64,000 nucleotides of DNA from positions 3,098,001 to 3,162,000 of the forward strand of contig NZ_CP021382.1 of the NCBI RefSeq assembly GCF_002162135.1, given 5' to 3'. The notes beneath the pieces are model-generated. The model was not told the origin of the DNA, searched no databases, and worked only from the letters and a program-made list of their open reading frames with translations. The position numbers were made by a program, and so were the translations under genes. Every line of letters begins with the position of its first letter. Position 1 is the first letter of the stretch. Origin of the DNA: Cellvibrio sp. PSBB006 (GTDB lineage Bacteria; Pseudomonadota; Gammaproteobacteria; Pseudomonadales; Cellvibrionaceae). Below, piece by piece: positions 34,550 through 44,408 of the stretch.

Positions 34550-36637
34550 ATGGAATATAACAGTGTCACCTTTACCGCTTATCTGAGCGCTGCCATCGTG
34601 GCGGCCCTGTTGACGGTTACCTACTGTTATCAATTCTTCAAGCAACAGCGCACCTATGTTTTTGCTATTGCAGCTGCGACCCACACACTGAACCTGCTGA
34701 TCATTGCGCTTTCCTTTGGCGAGCGGGATTATTCTGCGCTTACGCTGCTGGTCTATGAATGCCTGCATTACAACGTGTGGGTGCTGTGCATTGCCCTGAT
34801 CCTGCTGGCAGCGACCAATAAACAGCGCCTGCCCCGCAGCCTGAAGATCCTGTTCAATATCGGCTGGCCGCTAACCGCTGTTGCCCTGGTCGCCAGCCTG
34901 GCGAATTTTGAACCGCTATTGCGCCTGTCTTCCTGGTTTGCCTTGACGCTGGCCGTCATCGGGCTGGTGAGTATTGAGCAACTATTTCGTTACGCCGCCG
35001 CCAATGATCGCCAGATCAAACTGATGTGTATGAATCTGGGCGTGCTGTTTCTCTATGACATCTATCTTTATACCCACAGCCTGATCTTTCAGGGGCTTGA
35101 CCCTTTGCTATGGCAATCCAGGGCGGCGGTATCGATTGGCACCTGTCTGTTTATGGCGTTGGGCGGCCTGTTGTTGATGCAACAGAATGACCGCCCGGCC
35201 CATTTCAACCTCTCTCGCCCTATCGCGTTCTATACCACCTCGCTGGTCGGCGTCGGCGTGCTCATCAGCGCTCTGGCACTGGGCGGCTATTATGTCCGCC
35301 TGTATGGCGGCAACTGGGGCACGGTGGTTTACAGCTTTGTTTTGATCGGCGCCATCCTCGCAATCGCAACGGTGTTTCTCTCCAGCAGCATCCGTTCGCA
35401 GTTGTCGGTATTGATCAACAAACACCTTTTCCGCCACAAATATGATTACCGCAGCGAATGGCTGGGGCTGATCAATTACCTCGCCCAACCGGCGGAAAAT
35501 AATGAAGTGAATCAGCGGGCGTTTTACGCGGTGGCCTCCATCACCAAGGCACCCGGCGGTGCCATCTGGCTGCGTAAACAGGGCTACTACGAACCGGTAT
35601 TTCAATCGGGTATTCCGGGTTTTGTCGACCTGCAAGAAGAAGCGGTGGACAGTCCTTTCTGCGATACCTTCCTGCAATCCGAATGGGTTTTCTTTCCCGA
35701 TTCCGGCGACAACGAAGCCTTGAGTCAGAACAACGAACTCCTGCCACATTGGGCGCGTAATATTCCCGAACTCTGGCTGATCTTTCCGTTGATCGTGGCC
35801 GATGAGCTGGTCGGTTTTATGGCATTGACCAAGCCCACCTCTGATGCCTCGCTTACCTGGGAGGATCTGGATATGCTGAAAACTATGGGACGACAGCTGG
35901 CGAGCTACCTGAAACGTCATCAGCAAGCGGAACAGTTGGTCGAAGTGCGTCAGTTTGACACCTATAACAAATTGGTGGCCTTTATCATTCACGATCTCAA
36001 CAACCTGATTGCGCAACAGGCGTTAGTGGTGCGCAATGCTGAACGCCATAAGGACAATCCCGCGTTTATTGAAGATGCCATCGAAACCATCAGCAACTCA
36101 GTGGATCGCATGAACAATCTGTTGAGAAAATTGCGCCGCGATGAGAGCGATTTGATTAAGCGATTGCATGTAAAAGATGTGATCGAACAGGCATTGGCAG
36201 AGAGCCATCGCAGCACACCGCTGTTGACAGCCGATATCCAGGACACAGACAAAACCATCAATGCTGACCAGGTCCGATTGGTGATGACCATTACCAACTT
36301 CATCAAAAACGCCCAGGAAGCCACACCGGACGATGGCCGCGTACACCTTACATTGCGCTGCTCAGGCAACAATGCCACTATAACCATCGAAGATAATGGT
36401 TCCGGCATGGACTGGGATTTTATTCACAATCGTTTATTTAAGCCTTTTGACACCACCAAATCCGGTAAAGGGATGGGTATCGGTGTTTACCTCTCGCGCG
36501 AATATATCAGTGAACTGGGCGGCACATTGAATGTGATCAGCGCCGTCGGCGAAGGCACAACGATCACCATGACCTTGCCCCTCAACGAGACACATCAACA
36601 AGGATTTATGAGCTTCCATGAGCAGACAGTCCAGTAA
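34550..36637 (+). CDS. prsK: XrtA/PEP-CTERM-system sensor histidine kinase PrsK
   Basis: A 695-residue membrane histidine kinase. The first 290 residues contain about eight hydrophobic helices. A GAF-like domain (about 310-460) follows, then the kinase core: H-box FIIHDLNNLIAQ with the phospho-acceptor His, N-box ITNFIKNAQEA, EDNGSGMD, and GKGMGIGVYLSREYI near the end. An unusually long membrane sensor joined to GAF and HATPase is the architecture of PrsK, the kinase linked to exosortase A loci. It overlaps prsR by 20 bases, so the two are translated together. It probably senses an envelope or lipid signal and phosphorylates PrsR; the stimulus is unknown. Confidence 0.9.
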   Translation: MEYNSVTFTAYLSAAIVAALLTVTYCYQFFKQQRTYVFAIAAATHTLNLLIIALSFGERDYSALTLLVYECLHYNVWVLCIALILLAATNKQRLPRSLKILFNIGWPLTAVALVASLANFEPLLRLSSWFALTLAVIGLVSIEQLFRYAAANDRQIKLMCMNLGVLFLYDIYLYTHSLIFQGLDPLLWQSRAAVSIGTCLFMALGGLLLMQQNDRPAHFNLSRPIAFYTTSLVGVGVLISALALGGYYVRLYGGNWGTVVYSFVLIGAILAIATVFLSSSIRSQLSVLINKHLFRHKYDYRSEWLGLINYLAQPAENNEVNQRAFYAVASITKAPGGAIWLRKQGYYEPVFQSGIPGFVDLQEEAVDSPFCDTFLQSEWVFFPDSGDNEALSQNNELLPHWARNIPELWLIFPLIVADELVGFMALTKPTSDASLTWEDLDMLKTMGRQLASYLKRHQQAEQLVEVRQFDTYNKLVAFIIHDLNNLIAQQALVVRNAERHKDNPAFIEDAIETISNSVDRMNNLLRKLRRDESDLIKRLHVKDVIEQALAESHRSTPLLTADIQDTDKTINADQVRLVMTITNFIKNAQEATPDDGRVHLTLRCSGNNATITIEDNGSGMDWDFIHNRLFKPFDTTKSGKGMGIGVYLSREYISELGGTLNVISAVGEGTTITMTLPLNETHQQGFMSFHEQTVQ

Positions 36638-38003
36638 CAAACCTACACTTCTCATTATCGAAGATGATCGCGGCCTACAAAGCCAATTGCGTTGGCACTT
36701 CGACCAATATGAAACCATCATTGCGGAAAATCGTCAGGACGCTATTGCCGCGTTACGCTTACACGAAGCCTCGGTAATCATTCAGGATTTAGGGCTTCCG
36801 CCGGATGAAGACGGTGTTGATGAAGGCTTCAAATGTATCCAGGATATTCTGCGTATCTCCCCCACCAGCAAGATTATTGTCATGACCGGCAAAACCGGTC
36901 ACGAGCACGCAATCAGTGCGATTGCCATGGGCGCTTACGATTATTACCAGAAGCCCGTTGATCCCGGCACGCTCGATCTGATTGTGCAGCGCGCGTTTCA
37001 TATTTATGAGCTGGAAGAAGATAATCGCCGGCTGCACATTACCCAGCAGGAACCTCTGGAAGGTCTGATTACCAACGACCCGAAGATGTTAAAAATTTGT
37101 CGGCAGCTGGAAAAAATTTCTCCTACCACCGTGACCTGCACCTTGTTAGGCGAAAGCGGCACTGGTAAGGAAGTCATGGCGCGTGCCATTCATCAATTAA
37201 GCCCGCGACGCAACAAACGCTTCGTTGCGATTAACTGCGCTGCAGTGCCCGAGAATTTAATTGAAAGTGAATTATTCGGTTACGAAAAAGGCGCTTTCAC
37301 CGGCGCTAATAAAACAACCATCGGCAAGGTGGAAACGGCTAACGAAGGTACCTTGTTCCTGGATGAAATCGGCGATATGCCGCTCAACCTGCAATCCAAA
37401 TTGTTGCGTTTCCTGCAAGAGCGGGTGATTGAACGCGTGGGTGGCCGCAGTGAAATTCCGGTCGATGTGCGCGTCATCTGCGCCACCAACAAAGATCTGC
37501 AAAAGATGGTGAGCGAAGGTACGTTTCGTGAGGATCTTTTTTATCGCATCTGTGAGATGACGGTGGATATTCCACCGCTGCGGATGCGTCACGGCGACAA
37601 GGTATTGCTCGCGCGTCACTTCAAGTTGAAGTATGCGGCGGAACATTCACAAAACATCAGTGGTTTTACACCGGATGCCATCGCTGCGATTGAAAGTTAT
37701 AACTGGCCAGGCAATATTCGCGAGATGGAAAATAAAGTTAAACGCGCGGTCATCATGGCTGAGGGGAAATATATTACCCGCGAAGATATGGGCCTTGCCG
37801 ATGCCGGCGAACTGTCGCTCAATCTACGCCATGTGCGCCAGGCAGCGGAGCAATCCGCCATCATGCGCGCGCTGGTGATGACCGATAACAATATCTCTGC
37901 AGCAGCCAAACTGCTAGGCATCACGCGCCCCACCTTTTACGATCTGATTAAAAAATATGACATACCGGTAGCGCATAATCAGAACAATCACGACAACGAT
38001 TAA
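36618..38003 (+). CDS. prsR: Sigma-54-dependent response regulator PrsR
   Basis: A 461-residue transcription activator. The REC domain (about 8-130) has Asp in IIQDLGLP and Lys in YQKPVD. The AAA+ domain (150-385) has Walker A GESGTGKE, the sigma-54 loop GAFTGAN and Walker B TLFLDEIGD. The C-terminal Fis-type helix-turn-helix is NNISAAAKLLGITRPTFY. PrsR proteins are the partners of PrsK in XrtA-containing bacteria and are thought to activate sigma-54 promoters of PEP-CTERM protein genes. It starts inside the end of prsK. None of the intergenic regions in this window gave me a convincing -24/-12 element, so its direct targets are probably outside. Confidence 0.93.
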   Translation: MSRQSSNKPTLLIIEDDRGLQSQLRWHFDQYETIIAENRQDAIAALRLHEASVIIQDLGLPPDEDGVDEGFKCIQDILRISPTSKIIVMTGKTGHEHAISAIAMGAYDYYQKPVDPGTLDLIVQRAFHIYELEEDNRRLHITQQEPLEGLITNDPKMLKICRQLEKISPTTVTCTLLGESGTGKEVMARAIHQLSPRRNKRFVAINCAAVPENLIESELFGYEKGAFTGANKTTIGKVETANEGTLFLDEIGDMPLNLQSKLLRFLQERVIERVGGRSEIPVDVRVICATNKDLQKMVSEGTFREDLFYRICEMTVDIPPLRMRHGDKVLLARHFKLKYAAEHSQNISGFTPDAIAAIESYNWPGNIREMENKVKRAVIMAEGKYITREDMGLADAGELSLNLRHVRQAAEQSAIMRALVMTDNNISAAAKLLGITRPTFYDLIKKYDIPVAHNQNNHDND

Positions 38004-38072
38004 GCGGTTTAGCGCCTCATGTATTCGCGACTGCAGCCGTTACTGCGAACCTCATCACGGAACAGAATCATC

Positions 38073-40691
38073 ATGAAATGTCTCAACATCATCGCCGGCA
38101 TAGGGTTGGCTTTATTAATAGCCGGCTGTGGAAACAAAGAGGCCGAACAGGCCGCTAATGTTGAGCGACATTTACGCGCGGCCGATGCCTATACCCAACA
38201 AGGTCAATTGCGCGCAGCTATGATCGAAGCCAAGAACGCTATCCAATTACAGCCGGAGAATGCTGCCGGCTATAAGGCGCTGGCTCGCATCTACAATCAC
38301 ATGGGCGCTTATGGTGCGACCCAGGACTTGCTTGAAAACGTCGTGGCCCGCCATCCGGAAACCAGCACCTTACTTGCTGAAGCTTATCTGAATACCCAAA
38401 AATATCGTTCAACGCTTGATGTCCTGAACAAGCACACGGCACAAGACCCGGCCGAGCAATATCAGCAGTGGATACTGCGTGGGCGCGCGCAAATCCCGCT
38501 CGGTGATCGCAGCGGCTTTGACACCACACTCACGCAGCTGGCACAACATGAAAATAGCCAACTCGATGTAGAACTGTTGCGGGCGCGTTGGGCGTTAGCT
38601 AACGGAGAAAGTGAAACTGCAGAAAAAAGCCTTACCCAACTGCTCAATCAAAACCCCGATCATTTCGACGCATTGATTTTGCAAGGCGAAATCGCGCTTT
38701 ACCAGAACGACCTGCCAAAAGCCGAAAAGCATTTCACGCGCGCCCTGACGACCCTTGGCAATACCGATATCATGACAGCGCAACGCATCATGGTATTGAA
38801 TCAATTAACCGATGTGTTGATTCGCGAAGGACGCACCAGTGAGGCTTATGCTTATCAAAAATTATTATCCGAAGCCAATCCCGAAAGTCATTCCGCACAA
38901 CAGCGCTTTAATGAAGCACTGGCACTTTATCAAGACGGTAATTATGCGGACGCCGAAGCCGTTTTAACAAAACTGCACGAAGAATTCCCACAGAACTCCA
39001 CCACCGGAACACTGTTGGGCCTGGTCCACCATCAGCTTGGCCGCGATGAAAGTGCCGCAGAATTATTTGATCAGTACATTGATCCTGAGACCGCGTCGAC
39101 CAGCTTGATCCAAACCGCTGTACTGACGAAACTGCGCGCCGATCAGGACGACGAAGCGCTGACCTTGCTCAAGATGGCCAGCGATAATCAGCCACAAAAT
39201 CCTGCACTCCTTGCCAGTTACGGCCTTGCCTTGCTGGATCGGGATGCCAAAAGTAATGAAGGCGCATTGGCACTGGAAAAGAGCCTGGCTCTGGATACCT
39301 CGCAACAACGCTTGCGCATCGCTTTGGCCAAACGTTACTTCGCTCTGGAAAATACGGAACAGGCGCTGGCGCAATTACAAAAAGCCTATGCCGAAATGCC
39401 GCTCGATATCATCATCCAACAAAGTTATTTCCATGCATTGATCGCCAATGGTCAACAAGCGGAAGTCAAGCGCTTAATCAACGCGTTTCAACAGCAATTT
39501 CCTGACAACCCGCGCGGCGATTTTCTCGCCGGCTGGTTAGCCTATGAAGAGAAAAACTTCACCGAAGCACAGCGCGCTTTCGAAAAAGCCATTGCCCACC
39601 CGGACAACCGCGAAAAACAATTCGCCTACGCGGGCCTCGCGCAGATCTACACCGATCAACAACAACCACAGCAAGCAGCGGAATCCTGGCAGTCCGCCTT
39701 GAAGGCCGACCCGGCCATGATCCCCGCCTATGGTCACTGGTTGAAGTTAATGCAAGCGCTAAAACGTAACCGGGAGGCGATTACGTTTCTGAATGAACTC
39801 GAAGAAGGAAGCCAGCAATGGCAACCGTCGGTAATGCTGGCGCGCATTCATGTAGCGCAAAATAATATTCAACAGGCCATTACCCATATAGAAACTGCCC
39901 TGGCGCGTAGCGGCAACAGCATGCCGGTCAAACAACTGGCTGCCAATTTATATCACCAGCAAGGCGCAAGCTTAATGGCACAAAAGCGTTTTGATGAAGC
40001 CAAAACCTTTTTGTTACGTGCGTTGAAATTGTTTCCTGACAACATTCGCTATGTGGCCAGTATGGTTCAAGCTGAATTGGTTACTGGAGATATCTCTGAA
40101 GCACAAAAATTATTAGATCAACTGGCGGCAACACAAACCAACCAGGCTCAGCGTTTTAATTTACAAGCCATGATTCGCATTGCAGAAAAAAAACCTGAAG
40201 AAGCGCTACAGCTCTATCGACAATCCTGGCAATCTGCACCTAACGACACCGCCGCTGAAGCACTGTTTAATCACTACCAAAAAAGTGAACCTCAACAAGC
40301 CGATACGTTTGTAGACGAATGGCTACAAAAACTCCCGGAGAGTGCCAAGCCCACATTAATCAAAGCCATGGCCGCACAGCGCACTAAAAATATGGCCGAC
40401 GCAGTCAAATGGTATGAAAAAACCCTGGAACTGGCCCCGCAAATGCCCGCCGCACTCAACAACCTCGCCTGGATTTATTACGAAAAAAAAGATCCTCGGG
40501 CTCTCGAACTAGCCAAGCGCGCCTATGAACTTGCACCTAATAGCGCCGCCATTCTCGATACTTACGGATGGTTATTGGTTGAGAGTGGTGATGTGCAACA
40601 AGGCCACGATATTCTGGAAAAGGCTGCGCAGGCGGCACCGGATAACCAGGAGATTCAGGGGCATCTTGCGGAGGCTAAAGCGCGACGTTAA
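38073..40691 (+). CDS. prsT: XrtA/PEP-CTERM-system TPR lipoprotein PrsT
   Basis: A lipoprotein of 872 residues. The start at 38073 (MKCLNII) puts a short hydrophobic segment before the lipobox LIAGC, so it is lipid-anchored; the frame extends 18 codons further upstream without benefit. After the cysteine the protein is almost entirely tetratricopeptide repeats (many 34-residue helix pairs of the type A..A...L...P). The closing repeats are AALNNLAWIYYEKKDPRALELAKRAYELAPNSAAILDTYGWLL. PrsT is the third gene of the prsK-prsR-prsT set in exosortase A loci. TPR lipoproteins of this kind scaffold polysaccharide secretion machinery; the partners here are unknown. It follows prsR by about 70 bases. 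Confidence 0.9.
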   Translation: MKCLNIIAGIGLALLIAGCGNKEAEQAANVERHLRAADAYTQQGQLRAAMIEAKNAIQLQPENAAGYKALARIYNHMGAYGATQDLLENVVARHPETSTLLAEAYLNTQKYRSTLDVLNKHTAQDPAEQYQQWILRGRAQIPLGDRSGFDTTLTQLAQHENSQLDVELLRARWALANGESETAEKSLTQLLNQNPDHFDALILQGEIALYQNDLPKAEKHFTRALTTLGNTDIMTAQRIMVLNQLTDVLIREGRTSEAYAYQKLLSEANPESHSAQQRFNEALALYQDGNYADAEAVLTKLHEEFPQNSTTGTLLGLVHHQLGRDESAAELFDQYIDPETASTSLIQTAVLTKLRADQDDEALTLLKMASDNQPQNPALLASYGLALLDRDAKSNEGALALEKSLALDTSQQRLRIALAKRYFALENTEQALAQLQKAYAEMPLDIIIQQSYFHALIANGQQAEVKRLINAFQQQFPDNPRGDFLAGWLAYEEKNFTEAQRAFEKAIAHPDNREKQFAYAGLAQIYTDQQQPQQAAESWQSALKADPAMIPAYGHWLKLMQALKRNREAITFLNELEEGSQQWQPSVMLARIHVAQNNIQQAITHIETALARSGNSMPVKQLAANLYHQQGASLMAQKRFDEAKTFLLRALKLFPDNIRYVASMVQAELVTGDISEAQKLLDQLAATQTNQAQRFNLQAMIRIAEKKPEEALQLYRQSWQSAPNDTAAEALFNHYQKSEPQQADTFVDEWLQKLPESAKPTLIKAMAAQRTKNMADAVKWYEKTLELAPQMPAALNNLAWIYYEKKDPRALELAKRAYELAPNSAAILDTYGWLLVESGDVQQGHDILEKAAQAAPDNQEIQGHLAEAKARR

Positions 40692-40790
40692 CTGTCTTGG
40701 GGGTCGATCTGGATAAACAGAATCAAGGTGTTGTTGCTCTTACTAATATGCAAGCTGATGGCAATTGAGCAATAACCTGTGGATATCCAT

Positions 40791-41843
40791 ATGAAGCAAG
40801 CTCCTTCCGATTTTTTCCCTGCCAGTCATCAGCCCGGATTGTTTCGTTCATCCGCCTGGCTAACGGCGTGGAACGAAACCTGGGGCACACATCCCTCTAC
40901 ACGACCATCCGGCGATGCTGTTTCATTGAGCTCTGGCACAACGCTTGAAGAAATGATCGTTCGCACGCGCACTTACAAAGGTAGTATTCTGCCAATTACC
41001 ACTGCGTTTCCCTTAGGACTTTCCACAAGAGAAATGCCCAGTATTCGCAGCGAGTATTTCTTTTTTTGCAACGAAGATGATCATTTATCCAAAACTATTA
41101 CACGCTACCTGGATAATGCTCTCCAACAATCCTGGGATCAATTCTACATTGCCGATGTATTGCGCTCATCACCTACTTATCATTTATTACTACAGGCAGC
41201 GAAGGCCCGGCAGCTAGGTATCATCCATGCAGAAATTGAACCCACCTATGCAATTGATTTACGCCAGCAGGATTTCACAACTTACTTAGGTAACCTGGGC
41301 AAGCATACTCGCTTGCGATTATTCAATCGTCGACAACACCTTAAAAAACAAGGCCCCGTGAAAGTTCAGAATATCTGGCCTGATCGCACGGCTTTTTTTC
41401 AACTGCTTAATGACTTTCATCAACGACGCTGGGGGAAAGCTTGCTATCGTGGCAGAAACCGTGACTTTATTAACTTGCTTTTAGATCGCTCAACAGCCCA
41501 AGGCTATGAAGTAGATTTCTCCGTCATGAGTGTATCTGACACACCTGTTTCTGTTGTCTTCGACATTCGTTATCAGGGAAGGCAATATAATTTTCAAAGC
41601 GGCTATCAGGAAAACTACTGTAAATCTGTTGCGTTGGGAACCTTACATTTTGGCTATCAGATTGAAGCAGCATTCAATAATCCCGCTATTCAGTTCTATG
41701 ATTTTATGGCCGGCAAAGGGAAGAACTGCGACTATAAGAAAAAACTGGTTAATCGGACCGATGAATTTGCGACCTTGCTGTTGGTGAGAAGCCACTGGCT
41801 GAAACAGGCTTATAAATTGCAGTCGCTACTCAGAAGAACCTGA
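40791..41843 (+). CDS. FemAB/GNAT-type acyltransferase (BioF2-like)
   Basis: A cytoplasmic protein of 350 residues; an ATG at 40791 is preferred to the GTG at 40779, though neither has a strong ribosome site. The second half contains the FemAB/CelD-like acyltransferase fold: YLGNLGKHTRLRLFNRRQHL, the conserved FHQRRWG, and a late YDFMAGKG motif. Such enzymes transfer acyl or aminoacyl groups to cell-wall or polysaccharide acceptors, and similar genes occur in exosortase A and cellulose loci. It converges on the next gene with only five bases between. The acyl donor cannot be told from sequence. Confidence 0.75.
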   Translation: MKQAPSDFFPASHQPGLFRSSAWLTAWNETWGTHPSTRPSGDAVSLSSGTTLEEMIVRTRTYKGSILPITTAFPLGLSTREMPSIRSEYFFFCNEDDHLSKTITRYLDNALQQSWDQFYIADVLRSSPTYHLLLQAAKARQLGIIHAEIEPTYAIDLRQQDFTTYLGNLGKHTRLRLFNRRQHLKKQGPVKVQNIWPDRTAFFQLLNDFHQRRWGKACYRGRNRDFINLLLDRSTAQGYEVDFSVMSVSDTPVSVVFDIRYQGRQYNFQSGYQENYCKSVALGTLHFGYQIEAAFNNPAIQFYDFMAGKGKNCDYKKKLVNRTDEFATLLLVRSHWLKQAYKLQSLLRRT

Positions 41844-41848
41844 TTGGA

Positions 41849-43246
41849 TCAGGGAAGATTGGCCACGATCGGCGGGCCAATAATTTTGGTCAACCAAACA
41901 GGCATCCTCTTCCATACATTGATCATCAATTTATATTTAGGATTATCGGGATTTAATTCCGGTATAGCGCCGCCTTCTGGAAACAGATAATACCAGTAAT
42001 GCGTGTGGGGTTTAGCACCCCACTGTTTCTTGAATTTATAGGTACCCGCATCGCGAGTAGAGCGACCAAAGTCAAAAAATTGATAACCTTCACGAATGGC
42101 ATAACCTAAAATCTGCCGATACATCCACATGTTGGCATTCATGGTGTTGGCTTGTTTGATAGTGGACGCCCAGGGAATTTCCAGCATCCCCTTATAACCG
42201 ACTAAAAAGCCGGTAGCTACAGGCTTTTGGTCTACATATACAACAACAAGAAGTGCGTTTATTTTTGCTTCGGACAAGATATTAGCAAACCACTGTTTGG
42301 CATAAACTGGCGTACCGAGATCACGCATATTTTGAGCGAAGACTTTATAAAAATCGTCTAGCAGTTCCAGCTTCCCAAACAGTACGTTTGGCCGATATTC
42401 TTCTGTTTTCTTATATTGCGCCCGCACCTTTGCCCCCAGCTGCTCGTCAAGCGTCTCTTCGCTGTCAGGCAAGGCCAATATCATGGATGCTTTTTTGTTG
42501 GAGCACTGTTCCGCAAGCTCCGGCTGCATACTACGAATCTCTATGTGCGTTAACTTTTCATTAATGCATACAGTTTCCAGATGCTTGATAATCTCTCGGG
42601 CCACATTAATCCAATTCGTAATGACGCCGCCGTAATTAAAGTAAGGAATAGAGACAGCAAATCGTCCAAACAATCGGCTGGAAAAAAAGGTCAATGGTAT
42701 GCCACCGATAACTTTTCCATCAGATGCTACAGCAATCCATACGCGGGTCGGGTGAGAGAAGGATTTTCTTATGAGCTCGGCCCATACAGGTTGATGATAT
42801 GCCGAAGTACACCTAGTCGATAAAAAATTCAGCCACAGTTGCCACTCCGCCATCTCTAGCTCACGAACGGTGTAGCTCCCAGCATAAGATTGTTCCGGAG
42901 GAATGGTTACAAAAGAGGGTATTGGTACCTCTTGCGCCTGACCTGTCAGTAACGCACTCGCCAAAGACTTTTCAGTTTTCTTGAGCTTTTCCTCTATATC
43001 TTTAATGTCAGCAGATACCGACTGCATAGCAGCAATTAAAGGTTCGCGCTGATCTGATGATTGCTCCAGTGTCTTGAACTGACGCGCAACCTCGGCCTTG
43101 TTTTTTTTTGCTTCTTTTAAGCAGGATTTTAGCTCTGTCAATTGTTCGGCAAGTGTCAACAGCTCACGCCCCCGGGTATCCAGGATTGAAATACCAAGTG
43201 AAGTCAGGCCCGACTCCGGCGCAGCTATAAATGTTTTTACATCCAT
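41849..43246 (-). CDS. FemAB-family XrtA-associated protein with coiled-coil N-terminus
   Basis: A 465-residue protein. Residues about 130-465 match the FemAB family linked to PEP-CTERM/exosortase systems: a GNAT-like double fold, VRAQYKKTEEYRP, then FDFGRSTRDAGTYKFKKQWG and the tail YKLMINVWKRMPVWLTKIIG. Residues about 25-110 are a strongly charged heptad-rich helix (LTLAEQLTELKSCLKEAKK onwards), probably a coiled coil, that makes this protein longer than the roughly 330-350 residues I expect for the family. The role, transfer of an aminoacyl or acyl group during polysaccharide or peptidoglycan modification, is inferred. It is the last gene of a minus-strand operon with two deacetylases and an ATP-grasp protein. 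Confidence 0.82.
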   Translation of the reverse strand: MDVKTFIAAPESGLTSLGISILDTRGRELLTLAEQLTELKSCLKEAKKNKAEVARQFKTLEQSSDQREPLIAAMQSVSADIKDIEEKLKKTEKSLASALLTGQAQEVPIPSFVTIPPEQSYAGSYTVRELEMAEWQLWLNFLSTRCTSAYHQPVWAELIRKSFSHPTRVWIAVASDGKVIGGIPLTFFSSRLFGRFAVSIPYFNYGGVITNWINVAREIIKHLETVCINEKLTHIEIRSMQPELAEQCSNKKASMILALPDSEETLDEQLGAKVRAQYKKTEEYRPNVLFGKLELLDDFYKVFAQNMRDLGTPVYAKQWFANILSEAKINALLVVVYVDQKPVATGFLVGYKGMLEIPWASTIKQANTMNANMWMYRQILGYAIREGYQFFDFGRSTRDAGTYKFKKQWGAKPHTHYWYYLFPEGGAIPELNPDNPKYKLMINVWKRMPVWLTKIIGPPIVANLP

Positions 43247-43322
43247 TGTTTTACCTTAATCAATACACCTTGCTCGGTATTGATATGCAGAGATAAGAAG
43301 GTGATGTTAATAAGCGTTGGAC

Positions 43323-44327
43323 TCAGGACAGCTTGTTCCTGAGCACTTCGATCCAGGATGAATAGCGAACGAATTTATCAAAAGTTTCCGGAAAGCCAAT
43401 TCTATCAATCCGGTAGAGATTATTGCGAATCATGTGCAGATTTGTAGGTTTGGATATTGTCGTAATAGCCGATGAAAAACCAACTTGCTCCACCAGACGC
43501 GGGTGCGTAGCTGAAAAATCTCGAGCGGTACCGGAAGGATAACAAAACACCCGCGATGGGTTATTGAGCTCACTCTCGATACGATGTTTGGAATATGTCA
43601 GCTCTTGTAAAATTTCTTCGTCGCTTAACGCACTTAAAACCAGGTGTGAACGAGAGTGTGCACCCACGCGTAGGCCTCGTTGCTCACAGGTACGCAGCTC
43701 CTCCCAGGTTGCCGGTGCATACTCCTCGGGAGCGCTTTCGGGAACATTCACGCCGCATACATATTGCAACTCTTGCAGGAAGTTATGTAAGGCTTGTTTA
43801 TTAAGTGTTTTGGCATGTTGCGACAATGCCCTTCGAGTATTGACCCGGTGACCTGGACTGGAGCAATTTAACTCAAGCCGTTTACCAGCACTTTCCAATG
43901 TGAACCGGGTTACATGCGTGTTCCAGATAACATAGGATACTTTTGCATCCCATGGCCAATCCACCCGGTCAACAAAATCTGTAATGGTAAATAGGGTCGG
44001 CTTTGCCTGGTGCTTAAGGAGCACAGGCACCAGCCGAGCTACCTGATCAGCATAACCATCATCCAGGGTAAAACATAAGGTGGGATGGGATAGCTCCTGT
44101 TGTTTGACGGCGGACTCGACCAACTCATCTATTGATGCGAACTGATAACCACGCTCAACGGCAAATTGCAGGCTTCGATCCAGCAACTCTTCATCTACAC
44201 CATGAAAGGAATGATTGGCAGGGTTAGGGCGATGCAAAGTATAAATCGTCACAAACGGCCCTACGAGCTTCGTCATCCAACGATCAACGTATCTATTGGT
44301 CATTGCCTGTAACAATAAGTGGTTCAT
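43323..44327 (-). CDS. Polysaccharide deacetylase family protein 1
   Basis: A 334-residue carbohydrate esterase-4-like protein. FTLDDGYAD is the metal and base motif (usually TFDDG), and GAHSRSHLVLS supplies the HxxxH-type metal ligands. FCYPSGTARDFSATH is the later conserved segment. No signal peptide is visible, so it would act in the cytoplasm, unlike secreted chitin or peptidoglycan deacetylases. Such enzymes accompany exosortase A polysaccharide loci and may remove N-acetyl groups from precursors. It lies 76 bases upstream of the FemAB gene and 81 bases downstream of a second, divergent-in-sequence deacetylase. Confidence 0.85.
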   Translation of the reverse strand: MNHLLLQAMTNRYVDRWMTKLVGPFVTIYTLHRPNPANHSFHGVDEELLDRSLQFAVERGYQFASIDELVESAVKQQELSHPTLCFTLDDGYADQVARLVPVLLKHQAKPTLFTITDFVDRVDWPWDAKVSYVIWNTHVTRFTLESAGKRLELNCSSPGHRVNTRRALSQHAKTLNKQALHNFLQELQYVCGVNVPESAPEEYAPATWEELRTCEQRGLRVGAHSRSHLVLSALSDEEILQELTYSKHRIESELNNPSRVFCYPSGTARDFSATHPRLVEQVGFSSAITTISKPTNLHMIRNNLYRIDRIGFPETFDKFVRYSSWIEVLRNKLS

Positions 44328-44408
44328 CGCACCTCTGTCTTCTGCAACTCTAGGGGAAAATCTTTCGCGTTCAACTGTTTGTAATCTTTTTATCGGCAGT
44401 TATTTTTA

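Noticed and set aside
35108..36016. 302-residue open frame on the minus strand inside prsK
   Set aside because: It lies wholly opposite the conserved GAF and membrane region of prsK, shows no family motif and has low-complexity His/Gln-rich composition typical of a shadow frame.
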